Part shown: positions 38,525 through 50,509 of the stretch, one piece after another
Position numbering within the stretch: position 1 is the stretch's first letter
Layout: each line of letters starts with the position of its first letter
Source: Siphonodentalium dalli
Taxonomy: Eukaryota; Mollusca; Scaphopoda; Gadilida; Siphonodentaliidae
Length of the DNA stretch: 64,000 nucleotides
Direction of reading: 5' to 3'
Assembly (NCBI GenBank): GCA_032622095.1
Contig: CP136061.1
Location: forward strand, 117,500,754-117,564,753
Program-made: the position numbers and the translations under genes
The notes under the pieces: model-generated
Database searches by the model: none
Told to the model about the DNA's origin: nothing
What the model saw: the letters and a program-made list of their open reading frames with translations, nothing else

Positions 38525-39945
38525 ATAAAGTGGATATCATACAACTTTTTTCAGTTATCCCCCATGGGAATCGATTACTCTTGGTTTGGCATATAATTAC
38601 TTCCCGTAATCGAGTTATGTTACACGCATGCGCACGCGTTTGCTTGAGGCCGACTCCGGCTTCAGTCCAATTAAAAGCTGTTATCTAACGTTTTCTCCAT
38701 TGCTTCTCATTCTCAATATATATGAATGAAATTTTCAATGTACTGTATGTCCTTGTTGGGATGGAAGCTTATATATATTAAATCAGGCTGAATCGGGATA
38801 AAATTAATTTTTACCAGCTGTTTGGACATTTGCTTGGTAAAGTCAATTGAAATGAGAGTTTGCGGGCGGGGGGAATAGTTGTTTGCACGAAGGGGGGGGG
38901 TTGGTTGTACCCATAGTGCCGCAAAAAAATAATAAAATCAGCCCTGTCTGCAAATTGTTTCCTGACCCCCTGGTTATCGCAGATATTAAACAGGTATCTC
39001 TGTCCTTGACATGACTGGTTCTTCGAAGATGAATGTGTTTTTCGCTAACCGAATGAGAAACATTTCTTGGAAACTCATTGTAAATAATTAGATGCCGACA
39101 AGGATCAGCTTACCGGACAGGCGACATGATGGTTTATGCCTAGCTCTCATAGCGATTATCTGGGCCTGCACATCCGGATTCCGTCTGAATGAGACTGCAC
39201 ACCCGGACTCCATATAATGCAGTAAGATAACACGTAGCCAGTGAGTCATTTATCAAAAAGAAGCGTTGTTTTCGATTTCGTTGCACCCGCACCCCGCCGT
39301 TTTCATTTATATAATTATATCATAATGTCTGACCCGCGTCGTTTCGTCGGTCACAGTGATAATAATATCCGGTTATAAAGTTTGTTCAAATTCAAAAGGT
39401 TGAGTCGGTTCGAGACAGGAATGGGGGAGGGAATGGCACACTTACCAAAATTGATCAAATATATTTAAGAGCCGATTTCCATCAAATTAATATATTCTTA
39501 CCCATGTATGTCGGTCTATCTTTCCGAATAGAAAAGTATACATCGCCATAATTAATGTACTAATAACTAAAATCAACAGTTAAAACTAACATGCTTCTCT
39601 AATCTGTTCAATGTCAGTGAAAGAAAAACACCACAAATTTAAATTGGATATCGTATAATGTTTTCAGTTACCCCCCCCCCCCCCCCCCCCCCATGGGAAT
39701 CGATTAATCTCGTCGAGTTATTTTACGCATACCCATAGGTATTTGACACAATATACCCCACCACCCAAAGACATGTATAGATAAGTCTCTGGGGCGGTGG
39801 GGTATGTTGTGCCAAATACATGTGATTAAAAGGTGTAAGCAGAGTGTTATGTTGCGGCGTTTTCTCCATTGTTTCTCAATATATATGAACTAAATGTTCA
39901 ATATATGTCCGTGTTGGGATAGGAAATAAAATTGTTTCAATTAAA
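38525..39945. repeat. Direct duplication (38525-38780 and 39640-39925) with poly-C and a hairpin
   Basis: CATGGGAATCGATTA, GTTTTCTCCATTG.TTCTCA, CTCAATATATATGAA and ATGTCC.TGTTGGGAT recur in order. The second copy has a 24-base poly-C (about 39669-39692). It also has a hairpin at 39741-39825 (TATTTGACACAATATACCCC against GGGGTATGTTGTGCCAAATA), which is absent from the first copy and so a small insertion. Confidence 0.7.
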
Positions 39946-40194
39946 ACACACCAATTTGTTGATTGTATTGAACTTTTTCGTTTTGAAATGTTTTGAAATG
40001 GATATATGAATGGAAATTGGAATATATGTCCGCATTGGGTCCATCATCACGCAAACACAGCAATAATGGTTTTATAATATATGCACACAATAAACACATT
40101 GATGTAAACTGTATACCATTGGAGGCCGGGGGGGGGGGGGCATTGGGAGAAGTTTTCTGTCCGGCTTTCGTATTCGTTGTCCACAGCTGTTGGC

Positions 40195-41185
40195 ATTAAT
40201 ATTAGCCACCATATTGGGCACAAATTGTGTTTTTATTGTCTTCTAAGACCAGATGTGGATGTAATTTCATACTTTTTGTGTTACTTCGTTGTATTCAACA
40301 AAAAGTTATTATAAACGTTGTGCTTATTTTACATTCTGCATGGAGTACAGTCCCCAATGCCGTATATATGTGGAAGTTTGTGTCTGTACGCTGGTTAAGT
40401 ATGTGTTTAATACTTCACCAACTGATAATATGGACTAATGGTGATACTAATGTATGACACGAAATTAATACATTCATGTAGTCAATACAATGATAAACAA
40501 TTTACCACCGATGACATTAACATTATAAATTGGCCGCCATATTGGACGCCATCTTGGATGCTCTTCTAACAGTGATTACCAATGGAAATACGCATCACTT
40601 CTTATACTCCTTATATGCTTTCTACATTAATTAAAATAAGATATTGCTCATTGTGCTATCGTTCTCGGTTCAAATTCCAGGCGATTCCATTATTTAGAAT
40701 TTTTGCTTTGTATTTCATCAATTGATAAAATGGATTAATGATGAAACTACGGTTTGATGTGAAATGATAATTATGTTGTCATTTCAATAATATAAAATAT
40801 ACCACTTTGATTTACTTTTTCTGGATGTTTGTCTGGCCGTTCAGTAACTGTTAAAATTTAAAATTGGCCACCATATTGGACGCCATCTTGTATTTTGACA
40901 CTCGTATACCAGTGCATATGGATGGAAATTCCCATCTGACTCTTCTTATGTGTGATCTATATAAAATAAAACCAAACACTGCGCATTATTCATCATTCCT
41001 GCTTCTAATTCCCGCCGATGGCTTTATTTCGAATGTTATGGCACTTGGGGAGGGTGGTTTTGCCTATTATTTCAACATTTGTAGGTATATGCTAATACGA
41101 TTTCCATTTTCAGGTAGGAAATGCTTTTCCAAAACATGCAACATGACTTGTCTTACGTCCAGCGATCTAGTTGTGTGCTGAGTTG
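40195..41185. repeat. Tandem repeat of about 333 bp, three units
   Basis: GGCCACCATATTGG, GACGCCATCTTGGAT, then TTCACCAACTGATAATATGGA-like and GATAATTTACC-like phrases recur from about 40202, 40530 and 40863. Open frames inside (40227-40457, 40864-41181) are not preserved between units, so they are unlikely to be genes. Confidence 0.7.
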
Positions 41186-41490
41186 GCGAACGACAGTTAG
41201 TCTGAATGGTGCTTGATTATGTTATGCATGCAGAGCTTTACGTTCTAAACAACGAAATTGCAAACTCAAACCAACCAGAACAAATCAGATCAGTCGTATC
41301 TAGTATCAACATTTGCCTCATAATAACAAATATATAGTTTTGTTTATTGTGATTTGAATGAATTAACCAATTGTGTATTGGTCAACCGTTGAAAATATAC
41401 TTATTTTTCGGTAAACTATGATATAGGTACCTTCACAAATAGTCTTCCCGCACATAGCTGCCACCAATTCCGACAAGGCCAAGTAGATTT
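41186..41490. other. No feature recognised
   Basis: AT-rich sequence without open frames or repeat partner. Confidence 0.4.
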
Positions 41491-41494
41491 AGCA

Positions 41495-43770
41495 TGCGCT
41501 GGCTATAATTTACTTGATTCGTTGATTATTAAGAGGAATGGCTGAATATTAAGAGAATAAGGAAAGGTATTATTCTTTTATATGGCACTGCTGAGTTACA
41601 AAATATATCTCCAATAGCTAGCAGACAAATTAATCGCTCCAATGTTCTGAAGGGAAGAGCATAGCGTTACACCAGAGTAGTTGATATATTATGGCATTGA
41701 ATAAAACGCCACAAAATCATACTGTTATGTATATAACTAAAATCTAGACGCAATGTATCATACCATTATCGATAGGCTCCATGTCGAGAATAACTATTTA
41801 TGACAAACATATACCTCTCGAGCTATTGGCCTCTCTGACGAATGCAGTTCGATTGGGTCCCTGTCAGATAACGTTCCATTGAACGTCGTCGTCGCCTGTA
41901 CCATAAATGAGTATATTGTATTAGTATCACACAATATTTTGAACTTCATGTGACACCGACATGCGTATTGTTTATCGAGTTGATATTTTCCACAAAAAGT
42001 ATGGCACACCGTTATGTGTATTCATTAGATTATTGCGATATAATCATGTCATTGTTCTTCTAGGCCTTCGCACTTGCTATAATGATTTTTCATGCGACAC
42101 AATTGAATGGGCGGAGCTGTTCAAGGTTATTATATGAACAATCATATGCACGTTTATATTGATATTTTTGTTTTAAACTCTCATGTCAAAAGTTTTGTCT
42201 ATCAGACGGGTTGATGCAGAGTGAAACTAAACTTATTTTTATTACAAGAATGTACACCAAAGGGGAGTATATGCTATACACATGCCAGGATCGATATGCC
42301 AAAGTTAAAAAAGATACAGTTTTGTGTATTTTCCTCGAGTTGCTTCGCACCTATTGACAGTATTGTAAATCATGTTTATTAGTCATGCGAGCTGTATGGA
42401 TTTCGCTGATATTTGTTCATATGAAATGTAATGATGACGTGATGGGAATTGAATCGCCTGCAGCTGCTGTTAACTCGGTTATCTGAAATGCGAAAAAAAA
42501 TAAAGAGAGTGGATGTATCCTAATTTTAGAACCATCGCTCCTAATTGTTACCGTATCAGCAAGAAATATGTTTCCACCATAAAACCCATATCAGCTTTTA
42601 CACTCCAATATATCATCTTTGTATAAAATTAATATAAAATAATATACAGTAGATCACAGATGCTACATAAGAACTATTTAAATGGTAGCTATGTCAGTGT
42701 GTGCATTAATGGGATGCTGCGTGTTCAACGAAATGTACTTCACATATATCAGTACATGACTCATGAATACCAGTTATTTGGGGTGAATACTGAATACTGA
42801 ATACCAGTTAAGGAAATATGTGATGAAGGACACAGATTTCACACTTCCATATCATCTATTGTCATCACTTTTCTCATTAGTAATCTTCCAACCTTATATA
42901 GGTTTAGCATATCAATGTTTCTACTCAGTGGTATGGTGAAGGGTTTCCTCTGAATAATCTACCGAAATCTAGTTAAACGAGGATGGTTTCATAGTGGCCG
43001 AAATTATTGTCACACGGAAAAGGGTTTCAGCCACATGGGATGAAGAAAACTGATAAACTGATAAAAAATATATAATTAAATTTTTGAGACAGTGCAAATT
43101 GTTTTCGGATTGGGTGGGATTCGAACCCCGGCCCATGACGGCGAGCGCGCCTTGCGACTCAAAGTCCGACGTCAATACCACAGAGGCATAAATATAACAT
43201 GCTACTGTGCTATATCTCCTATATGATATAAAATAATTTGATTAAACGATATATCATTGAGTATTTGGTTTCGTAATGGTTTCAAAGTTGGCCATCAAAA
43301 TTTTAATTCGTAATTTTCCAGAAATTTCCATAAATGACCCTCAGTATATATATATAATTTGGATATGCCGATACTTTGAAGTTTGAATCCAATAAGATAT
43401 GTAACAAAATAATACTTCCTTGCGACACAAATATAGCAAGGCACCAAATCGCTGCAAACTCGATTGTAGTCACACAACTCACGAATGAATTGGGTTCATA
43501 TAAAACACCTGCGAGTGTCACTAAAATTGTTATCTTTATTAAAGTACATTGTCACAGCCTCTAGCTATATATGTCATATTCTATAATATTTCCGCGGACC
43601 AAGGGATATTGCATCATTCGCATTCCCATGCAGTTGTGGCAGCAATCTTTATCCTGACGATATTTACTATATCGTAAAGTTTTTCAGGTACATCAGAAAT
43701 CTATCACAATTCCAAGTTCTAAATCGATCGGTGGCGAGTGTCATCTTTAACTCGTCTTTGTGTTCCTGAA
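41495..43770. repeat. Segmental duplication, copy A (left and right parts have different partners)
   Basis: The part 41495-42465 matches 46090-46690 plus 48245-48740 (for example GTATTATTCTT, ACAAAATATATCTCCAATA, GACAAACAT, ATCGAGT.GATATTTTC, TTACAAGAATGTACACCAAA). The part 42450-43770 matches 62880-64000 (for example ACTCCAATATATCATCTT, AAATATGTGATGAAGGACAC, CTTGCGACACAAATATAGCA, GGCACCAAATCGCTGCAAAC). No coding content recognised. A SINE insertion lies at 43070-43230. Confidence 0.85.
43070..43230 (-). mobile_element. tRNA-derived SINE
   Basis: On the minus strand a perfect RNA polymerase III B box (GGTTCGAATCC) lies at about 43117-43127, with an A-box-like region upstream (about 43190-43170). 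The insertion is absent from the paralogous copy at about 63490-63505, where AACTGATAAAAAATGTAGTT runs straight through. Length is about 160 bp. Confidence 0.7.
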
Positions 43771-44500
43771 GCGTGTGAGATCGTGTGTCAGATTCCATTC
43801 ATGCACCATGAGCTATCATTGGTTATCCGCATACATCGAGACTGAGGCCCACACTTCCACAGGTTGCATACTATAGTTTGACCGATATGCATATTACACC
43901 ACATGACCATTTCCATTCAATGTGGGTCTACCGTTAAATAACAACGGATGCTATATATAGTATTACATGCAAGACGTCTACATTAGGAATCGTGACGGAA
44001 AAATGTCTCATACTTATTCCCTGCACAGAAATGTACAATTGTTGATCGGTTGTGAATAATGTTAACTCTCCCACCAACTCCGTGATATACTGTGCTTCAG
44101 CAAAGCAGTTGGTATTGTTTCGGAATCAGCAGACGGTTGGTTTATGGTAAATACACTGCTTTGGTTGGACATGTTTAATATATAAACGTTAACACTATTG
44201 TCGATCGGTTGTCGATAATGATATTTCGAGCATTTACTTGGATTAGCACGAACACATTGTGCGTGAGTTAATGCAAATTGGGGGTGGAGAGGTCATTGTC
44301 ATATCGATTAATGAGAATTTGTTATTTGCTAGTCGTTGTCAGAGGATTATATTTTAGTGAGAGTTCATTCTAACCTATATCGTCGGGTTATCAAGTCAGA
44401 GTATTTTTGTATGTGGAACGGACGATCAGCACGCTTAGCTTCTATTGTCATTGGCGAACCGAGTTTTAGAGCAAGAAAGTCTCAGCTATTCCCGACAGTC
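43771..44500. other. No gene recognised
   Basis: A pair of related phrases (AATTGTTGATCGGTTGT.AATAATG at 44036 and ATTGTCGATCGGTTGTCGATAA at 44196) suggests a 160-base internal duplication. Confidence 0.4.
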
Positions 44501-44509
44501 TGCAGCTAG

Positions 44510-45245
44510 CGATTACTATGGCGGCGCAAAGGTCGCAAAACGAGATGTTAACAAACCTGAGAAGTTAGATCACGACGGAGTTAGCTGGAATCCATAAACA
44601 GATACGTAGCAAACAATTTGACATTTCCCAACAACAACTGAATGAGATTTATAGTTTTAGAATTAATCAGTATAGATTTAAGAGTAAAAGCTGTGAAGAT
44701 CAGTAAAAACAAAATGTGTAAGTCGTAACAAAGTTTAAAGCAGCAAAACTTTTTACGAGCGATAACCATCAACAAGCGGTAATAAATTCAGAAAAAAAGG
44801 ATTCAATAAGGTATTGGGATTGTCAGTTCTAGCCAAAATGTTTAAAATAGCAGACGGGAATGAAAATGGTTGGGATGTGGTTCATGAGTACAGTTCTAAC
44901 CCTTTAGCTGAAGGACGGAGAGCGAATCAACCGAGCGTATAACGTCACGGCCAGAAAGTAAAACAGAAACAGGTAAGGCGCAAGAAACGTGTCTTTAAAC
45001 AGAAGCCATATACTGTGCCAGAGACTTCAGTGCGGATATGCAGTTTCCCGTGACGCCATCTGAGACATTGCGATCAGAGAGCTGTTTACGTGAAACGTTT
45101 TCGGTTGCTATATCAGAAATGGGAAATAAGATAAGTATAGCCTCATCATATTTGCCAGATGTTGTCAGTCCGGAATGGGTTAATTCCATTAAAAAGAAAG
45201 CCGTCGATAAATCATCCCATTATATATTAGCAGTCAAAACATAGG
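44510..45245 (+). pseudogene. Possible retroelement gag-like coding remnant
   Basis: Fragments in the plus strand read ATGGCGGCGCAAAGG as MAAQRSQNEM, KQFDISQQQLNEIYSFRINQ (about 44608-44670), FKIADGNENGWDVVHEYSSN then PLAEGRR (about 44838-44925), and after a frame change an open frame 45038-45244. The ADG-x-GW-x-VVHEY-x-SNPLA segment resembles a motif found next to Arg/Lys-rich stretches in gag-like proteins of marine-invertebrate retroelements. That assignment is from memory and weak. Multiple stops and frame changes. Confidence 0.3.
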
Positions 45246-46085
45246 GTTTGACCTAGACAAACAGACCCATCAGCTGAGTGGTAGGAAGGATACAGTGTTT
45301 ATTAAAGTAAGTATGATCAAACTCCATTTTTTTAAGTTTTCTGACCTTTACAGACAAAAAATATGTGAAATTGCCAACTCCTTCACATGTTGACCATTAT
45401 ACATCGAGAATATATCATCAAGAATTACTATGTCAGATTTATAGAAAGAACTTACCGTATTTTCAATTTATTATTTCTATTGTTTCTGTTTAATTAAGCG
45501 TGACTCTTAACTCTGGACATGATCGCCGACCTTCTCTGCTACTTCACCATCTGTTGCAAATCTTTCACGTACATCACCATGCATGTCTTTCTTTATCTCC
45601 CGTCTGACCCACTATAGACCAATTTGGCTTGTATTGTGTCGCTTTCCCCAACGCGCCCACCCATTCACATGTGTGTCAGTTTCATAGTCGCCATCTTTAG
45701 CAGTTCAGGCTTTTTTATTTTATATGTCTTTCGCAGACGACTCCTCCTCTTGTGTGACTGTCAGAGGCCCATAGTTATCCGCTTTTTACTGGTGGAGTTG
45801 TCATAGTAGGAAGAAATGGCATCGGAGCTGCTCAGATCCACACCCACCATTGTAGATCGATGAGTAGATATCCATTCTTCCTCAGTTCCTGTCTCCATCG
45901 AAGAACCTATTAGGCGAAAAGCATACCTTATTGTAAATTTGATGGAAATGTATGTTACTGTGGTTTGTTCATTTTTATATTTTAGTGGTTATTATCTGCA
46001 GTGACAGTCTTAGTATGGTTTGAAAGCATCTACGCACCCTTCTGGATTCGACATTTATAATCGATTAGACTTATCAGGCCCTGTC
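45246..46085. other. No gene recognised
   Basis: No domain, repeat partner or coding structure seen. Confidence 0.4.
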
Positions 46086-47424
46086 GTTTCTATGGTAGGT
46101 ATGATTTACTTGATTCGTTGATCATAAAGAGATTAAGGACAGGTATTATTCTTCGATACGGCACTGTAGAGTTACAAAATATATCTCCAATATCTAGCAC
46201 ACAAATTAATCATTCTAATGTTCTGAAGGGGAGAGCCTTATGCCGGAGTGGTTGATATAATATTATGGCATTGAATAAAACGCAACAAAATCATACTGTT
46301 ATGTATATAACTAAAATCTAGACGCAATGCATCATACCATTATCGATAGGCTCCAGTTCGAGAATAACTATTTATGACAAACATGTATACCTCTCGAGCT
46401 ATCGGCCTCTCTGACGAACCTAACGCGTGACATTCGGACAGTGGGCATGCCACATTCAGCATCACCATCCGGCTGAACCGTAACCGCGATGATACTTTCT
46501 CTCTAGGAAGGTATATCAATTATATCGATTGAGTTCCTGTCAGATAACCTTCCCTTGAACCTCGTCGTTGCCTGTACGAAAATGTGTATATTTTGTTAAA
46601 GTGAACATTAGAGTGAACATTATGTGACATCGACATCATGTTTATTGTTTATCGAGTGGATATTTTCTGCACAAGTATGGCACCCCGTTTTGGGCCCATT
46701 GTAGAACAGGCCTATCGCCCCACTGCGAATCTATGAATCCCCTCATGTGGCACCCTGTTTGCCGTGGAGTTCATCCCGTGATGTGTGGGTGTAGTAGTCA
46801 TGGAGGTACTAGGGTGGCCGTATCAGGTGAGGAATCTACCTGCGGATGCGGCTTATTTCGTGGTCATCTTTGGTCCTACATCTGTTCAAGACGGGTGGTT
46901 GAGTTGACCCGGCTCAATCAATCGGCTAGTCACGCCTCTCCACAATGTTTCAGATTCATTTTTTGTTCTATGCTGTATTGCTGGACCGATATTTGAAATA
47001 TTGTTTTCTGTTTTTCACGTACATGTATGATGTTTCTGTTCTCTCCTGTCTCCTTTGTGTTCGTCCTGATGATTGTTAAGTGTTGAATCCTGTATTGTTC
47101 AGGCCTATCTCACTGTGGAGAGGTACAGAGAGGCTGCTATACGCAGTGGCTAAACGGGTCACTGCTTCAGCTATATACCGGTTTTTGGACTGAACAGAAT
47201 TCGAAGGGTAGTCCACGGCGGCTGCTGGGCTTGTTTTTGCTTTTTGTATGGCAACTCAAATAAAACAACAACGTATTGCTCGTTAGAATGATGACTCACC
47301 CAGTTACACTGATGCTGTGGTATTCCTTCAGTACTTGGGTCTTGGCTTTGGCCCAAAGGTGAAAAGACCTTCCATCTTTGTCATTGATTAAACGCTACAA
47401 AGCATTGCTGTTAAACCAATCAGA

Positions 47425-47830
47425 ATGGGCCAAAATGTGGCTCTCTCAAAGAAAGTTCAATCTGATGCTCTGCTACAGTTAACAACTATTGCACAGACAA
47501 CAGTGTTGGTTACTCCTCACAAGAGATTGAACAATAGGAGAGCTTTGTTGAGAACCCGGGATATAGCTGATATAGAGATATTGTCTGAGTTATTACCACA
47601 GGGAGTTACTACCACAGGGAGTTACAGAAGTCCGTAGATGCACGAAGACCGTTGATGATCAAAAAGTTCAGTTGAGCAGTTATCTTCCGACCTTTAATCG
47701 ATGCGAACATCCATCGACATTGAAGGTTGGGCATATGTTCCAAACTCATTGCAATGCTCAGGGGTATTTAGGATCGAGGCTGTCGGTTGGGTGAAGGATT
47801 ACATTCTGTCTCACACACCGACCATCAACG
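47425..47830 (+). pseudogene. LINE ORF1-like (nucleic-acid-binding protein) remnant
   Basis: The frame reads TVLVTPHKRLNNRRALLRTR, DIADIEILSELLPQGVT and, after a 15-base local duplication and frame change near 47600-47630, TEVRRCTKTVDDQKVQLSSY, LPTFNRCEHPSTLKVGHMF. The order VTPH..LN..R, EI-x-E-L-x-QGVTEVRR, LxTFN-x4-P-x-x-xKVG is the N-terminal part of ORF1 proteins in I/Nimbus-like LINEs, which normally continue into CCHC zinc knuckles. The knuckles are missing here, consistent with internal deletion. Confidence 0.55.
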
Positions 47831-48184
47831 TGACGTATTGATAAAGTTTCATGTGCGATTCATCAAATATTATACATACCATATCACTGCAGAATCTGAT
47901 TTTGAAAGCTGCTTTACATATTTCGATGTGGATCCTTGGTAATTCCGTGTCCTTTAGTTCCTATCTATTATCTATTCTTCTACAACTTTTATACGTTTTA
48001 CAGTATGATTGCACACTAGTCAGTTCTTGAATTTATATTCCTGACTCCATGTGGAAACATTCCTCTTGGGTGCTTGTATGTGTACGTCATTGCATTGTTT
48101 TAAAGTAATCCAGTGTCTGACTTTCTACAGTTGCTTCGCTATGTCCTATTTAATACCTGATTCTGTTCTTGGTTGTGATATGGC

Positions 48185-48243
48185 ATAGCGGCTAAAACGA
48201 CGTTAAACCCTCAATCAATCAACCAATCAATCAATCAGTCAAA
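48185..48243 (+). mobile_element. 3' tail of the LINE-like insertion
   Basis: CGACGTTAAACCC followed by a TCAA-type repeat (TCAATCAATCAACCAATCAATCAATCAGTC). Such tails are shared between LINEs and the SINEs they mobilise. Confidence 0.75.
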
Positions 48244-48790
48244 CGTATGGCACACCGTTATGTGTATTCGTTAGATTATTGCGATATAATCATGTCACTG
48301 TTCTTGTAGTCCTTCCCACTTGCTGTCATGACTGGCAGCGAGGTGGTTTTGTTCGTTCGTGTGCCGTCGTGGAGCAGCTTCCACTGGGACACGATTGAAT
48401 GGGCGGAGCTGAGGTTATTATATGAACAGACATATTGCTATGGCGTGTGGAAGATATGCATGCTTGGTGGTATTTATTTGGTGTTTATTTGGTATTTAAA
48501 AAACCCTCACTCTCAAAAGTGTTGACAACCAGAAGGGTTGATGGAGAGTGAAACCAAACTTATTCTATTACAAGAATGTACACCAAAGGGGAGTATATGC
48601 TACATACATGCCAAGATCGATATGTCAAAGTTATAAAAAGATGCAGTTCATTTATTAGTCATGCTATTTATATGGATTTCGCTGATGTTGGTTCATATGA
48701 AATGTAATGAGGGTGTAATAGGAATTGAAGTCAATGGAAATCATTATTGAGCAAATAAATTATCCACACGTTTTAATGCAATCCCCATAG

Positions 48791-48870
48791 AGGCAACTGA
48801 ACCGACGTCTGCTCCCGACACGTCAGAGCCATCTCCTCCGGCGGCGGCAGGACTATCAACGTCAACGTCT
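48791..48870 (+). CDS. Possible Pro/Ser/Thr-rich exon
   Basis: An 80-base segment between acceptor AATCCCCATAG and a strong donor GTAAGT (48871-48876). It is open as ATEPTSAPDTSEPSPPAAAG then LSTSTS, entering in phase 1 and leaving in phase 0. Composition and GC content differ sharply from the surrounding AT-rich DNA. It resembles a mucin-like linker exon, like those of the lectin gene. No partner exon with a domain was identified within a few kb, so the gene it would belong to is unknown. Confidence 0.35.
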
Positions 48871-48876
48871 GTAAGT

Positions 48877-50235
48877 GTTAGCAATAGTCTTATTATAAAC
48901 ATTTATACTAACTAATATTCAGCTAGATGTCAAATAAAGTACATTGCGCAGTATGTGGCCATTTGACGTCAAGGGACAGCGAGTTCGTATGTACGCGATA
49001 AGCACAAACGTTACATCGTTAAAACCAGATGAGTAAAGTGATGATATTTAAATTTATGAATATGTTCAGGGTTTTTATTTGTTAATGTGTAATAAATATT
49101 ACATTACTGTAATTTCGGGTAGATGCATTCGATCCGGTCATACGGCATTGTGCAGACAAGAAAATCCAAACGGACGCTGGTGTGCATGCGTTGGACGGTT
49201 TCAATGAATGTAACAGTGTGGAGTGACCCATGACAAACCCGATGATAAGAAGATCGGTGGTGTGTGGCTTGAGTGCCGTGGTATTGTGTGGTGCAGCACA
49301 TGGGTGAACTCAGGATGTGTATGGATTTTCGGTGACCATAAAGTCATCAGAAATAAAAATCAATTGGGCTTGTCGTTGTCACCTGCATTACTTGTGTGAT
49401 GCTAAAAGTAAATCTGATAGTAGTTCACCTTTACTCCTTTTGCAAATGATGTTTTCCAATAGCAATGATTTGTTATGTGGACGACGACGGTGGTGATGCT
49501 GCTACTTATGTTGTGTTGTTGTTGTTGTTGTTACTATTATTGCTGTTGATGGTGATGATGATAACTCCACTCGGCGCATTCTCAATGTGAGGAAGCGCAC
49601 GTTCTGTCAACAGATATATTGTTACTTCGTATGCGGTCATCCATCCACGGTCGCGTGTCTCGGCGTTCTTCTTGAAAAAACGTGGCTGGTTGACTATATC
49701 CATGTATAATTGTGAATGTCTTAATAAAATATAATCGGAACATCCTATATTTGACGGAGAGCAAGATTATGGAGTTTCTTAAGTAATGCCGTATATATTT
49801 CACCATGCACGCCAGTATCCGCATGACTTCCTCAAGTTCCTCGGGAAGTCCGTGTTAATTGTGACTTCCAAACGAATTTAAAGAACGTCCACACGTTCTA
49901 CGGCAACTGCGTTTTCTGCGGTTACTCATATGTTTCCGTTGAACTCAGGGTTTCTTTATTATTTGCGTATTTTTTTTATCAAAACTACAAATATATAAAC
50001 GTAATCGCAGTCCAAAACTGACAGACCGAAGACTGCATACAAACGAAGTAAAAATATATCATTTATCAGAACATGCGCTTCCTCACGTTGAGTATGAGTA
50101 CAGCAATATTATAATAAAGATGTTGGTGATGATCATCATTGCAAACCTAGTGATGGTATCAGCTCGCACACCTTACTCTCATTAAGTTAGTTGGTGATCG
50201 ACGTTTTGTTATAAGGTTATAATATTCACCTTTTC
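48877..50235. other. No secure gene; (GTT)n microsatellite at about 49511-49535
   Basis: A segment at 49122-49320 is open for short distances in several plus frames after a possible acceptor (TTTCGGGTAG), with clustered Cys and Trp in one frame, but no frame stays open and no domain is clear. A GTT microsatellite and a GGT/GAT-rich tract follow (49490-49565). Confidence 0.35.
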
Positions 50236-50237
50236 CG

Positions 50238-50507
50238 CTACATCGACACCCCTAGATGCTCCCATCCAGCTGTGTTCGTCGGGCACACCCGGTGGCAAAC
50301 ACATCCTGACCCTTCTGTTCCTGCTTTGCATGATGAAGTCGCCACCCTCTCCTTGGCTGGGATGTCAGAAATGCTCATTGATTCAGTTTTAAGCAAAAAC
50401 ATCTGAACTTCTTGTGGTGCTTGTTGGATACTTATCTGCCAAGACTTATAGTGATCAGAAGCAGCTCGACAAGTAGCTAACGCCTTTGAAGAGTTGAATC
50501 CGAGCAT
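50238..50507 (-). CDS. Unidentified 89-codon reading frame, exon-like
   Basis: The minus-strand frame starts MLGFNSSKALATCRAASDHY and runs through a helical-looking stretch (SWQISIQQAPQEVQMFLLKT) to a Cys-containing end. Composition and codon use look coding rather than AT-random. I do not recognise the domain. The frame is open upstream of the Met for a few codons (ending DIAK), so it could be an internal exon. No neighbour on the same strand supports a gene model. Confidence 0.3.
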   Translation of the reverse strand: MLGFNSSKALATCRAASDHYKSWQISIQQAPQEVQMFLLKTESMSISDIPAKERVATSSCKAGTEGSGCVCHRVCPTNTAGWEHLGVSM

Positions 50508-50509
50508 CT

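Larger units (their letters stand above)
46690..48244 (+). mobile_element. LINE-like insertion with 15-bp target duplication
   Basis: It is flanked by GTATGGCACCCCGTT (46675-46689) and GTATGGCACACCGTT (48245-48259), one mismatch. It ends with GGCATAGCGGCTAAAACGAC, GTTAAACCC and TCAATCAATCAACCAATCAA, a 3' tail seen in mollusc LINEs and SINEs. It contains an ORF1-like remnant (47425-47830) but no reverse transcriptase, so it is internally deleted or a non-autonomous derivative. Confidence 0.8.
46090..48745. repeat. Segmental duplication, copy B, split by a LINE-like insertion
   Basis: 46090-46690 and 48245-48740 together repeat 41495-42465. A 75-base extra segment at about 46418-46515 is absent from copy A. 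The two halves are separated by a 1.55-kb insertion flanked by a direct repeat of GTATGGCAC.CCGTT. Confidence 0.85.

Noticed and set aside
40660-40690. B-box-like GGTTCAAATTCC suggesting a tRNA or SINE
   Set aside because: No A box or tRNA fold nearby and the phrase lies within the 333-bp tandem repeat.
49122-49320. Cys/Trp-rich exon candidate after a possible acceptor
   Set aside because: Three plus frames are open for short stretches and none continues with a domain or donor; the choice of frame would be arbitrary.
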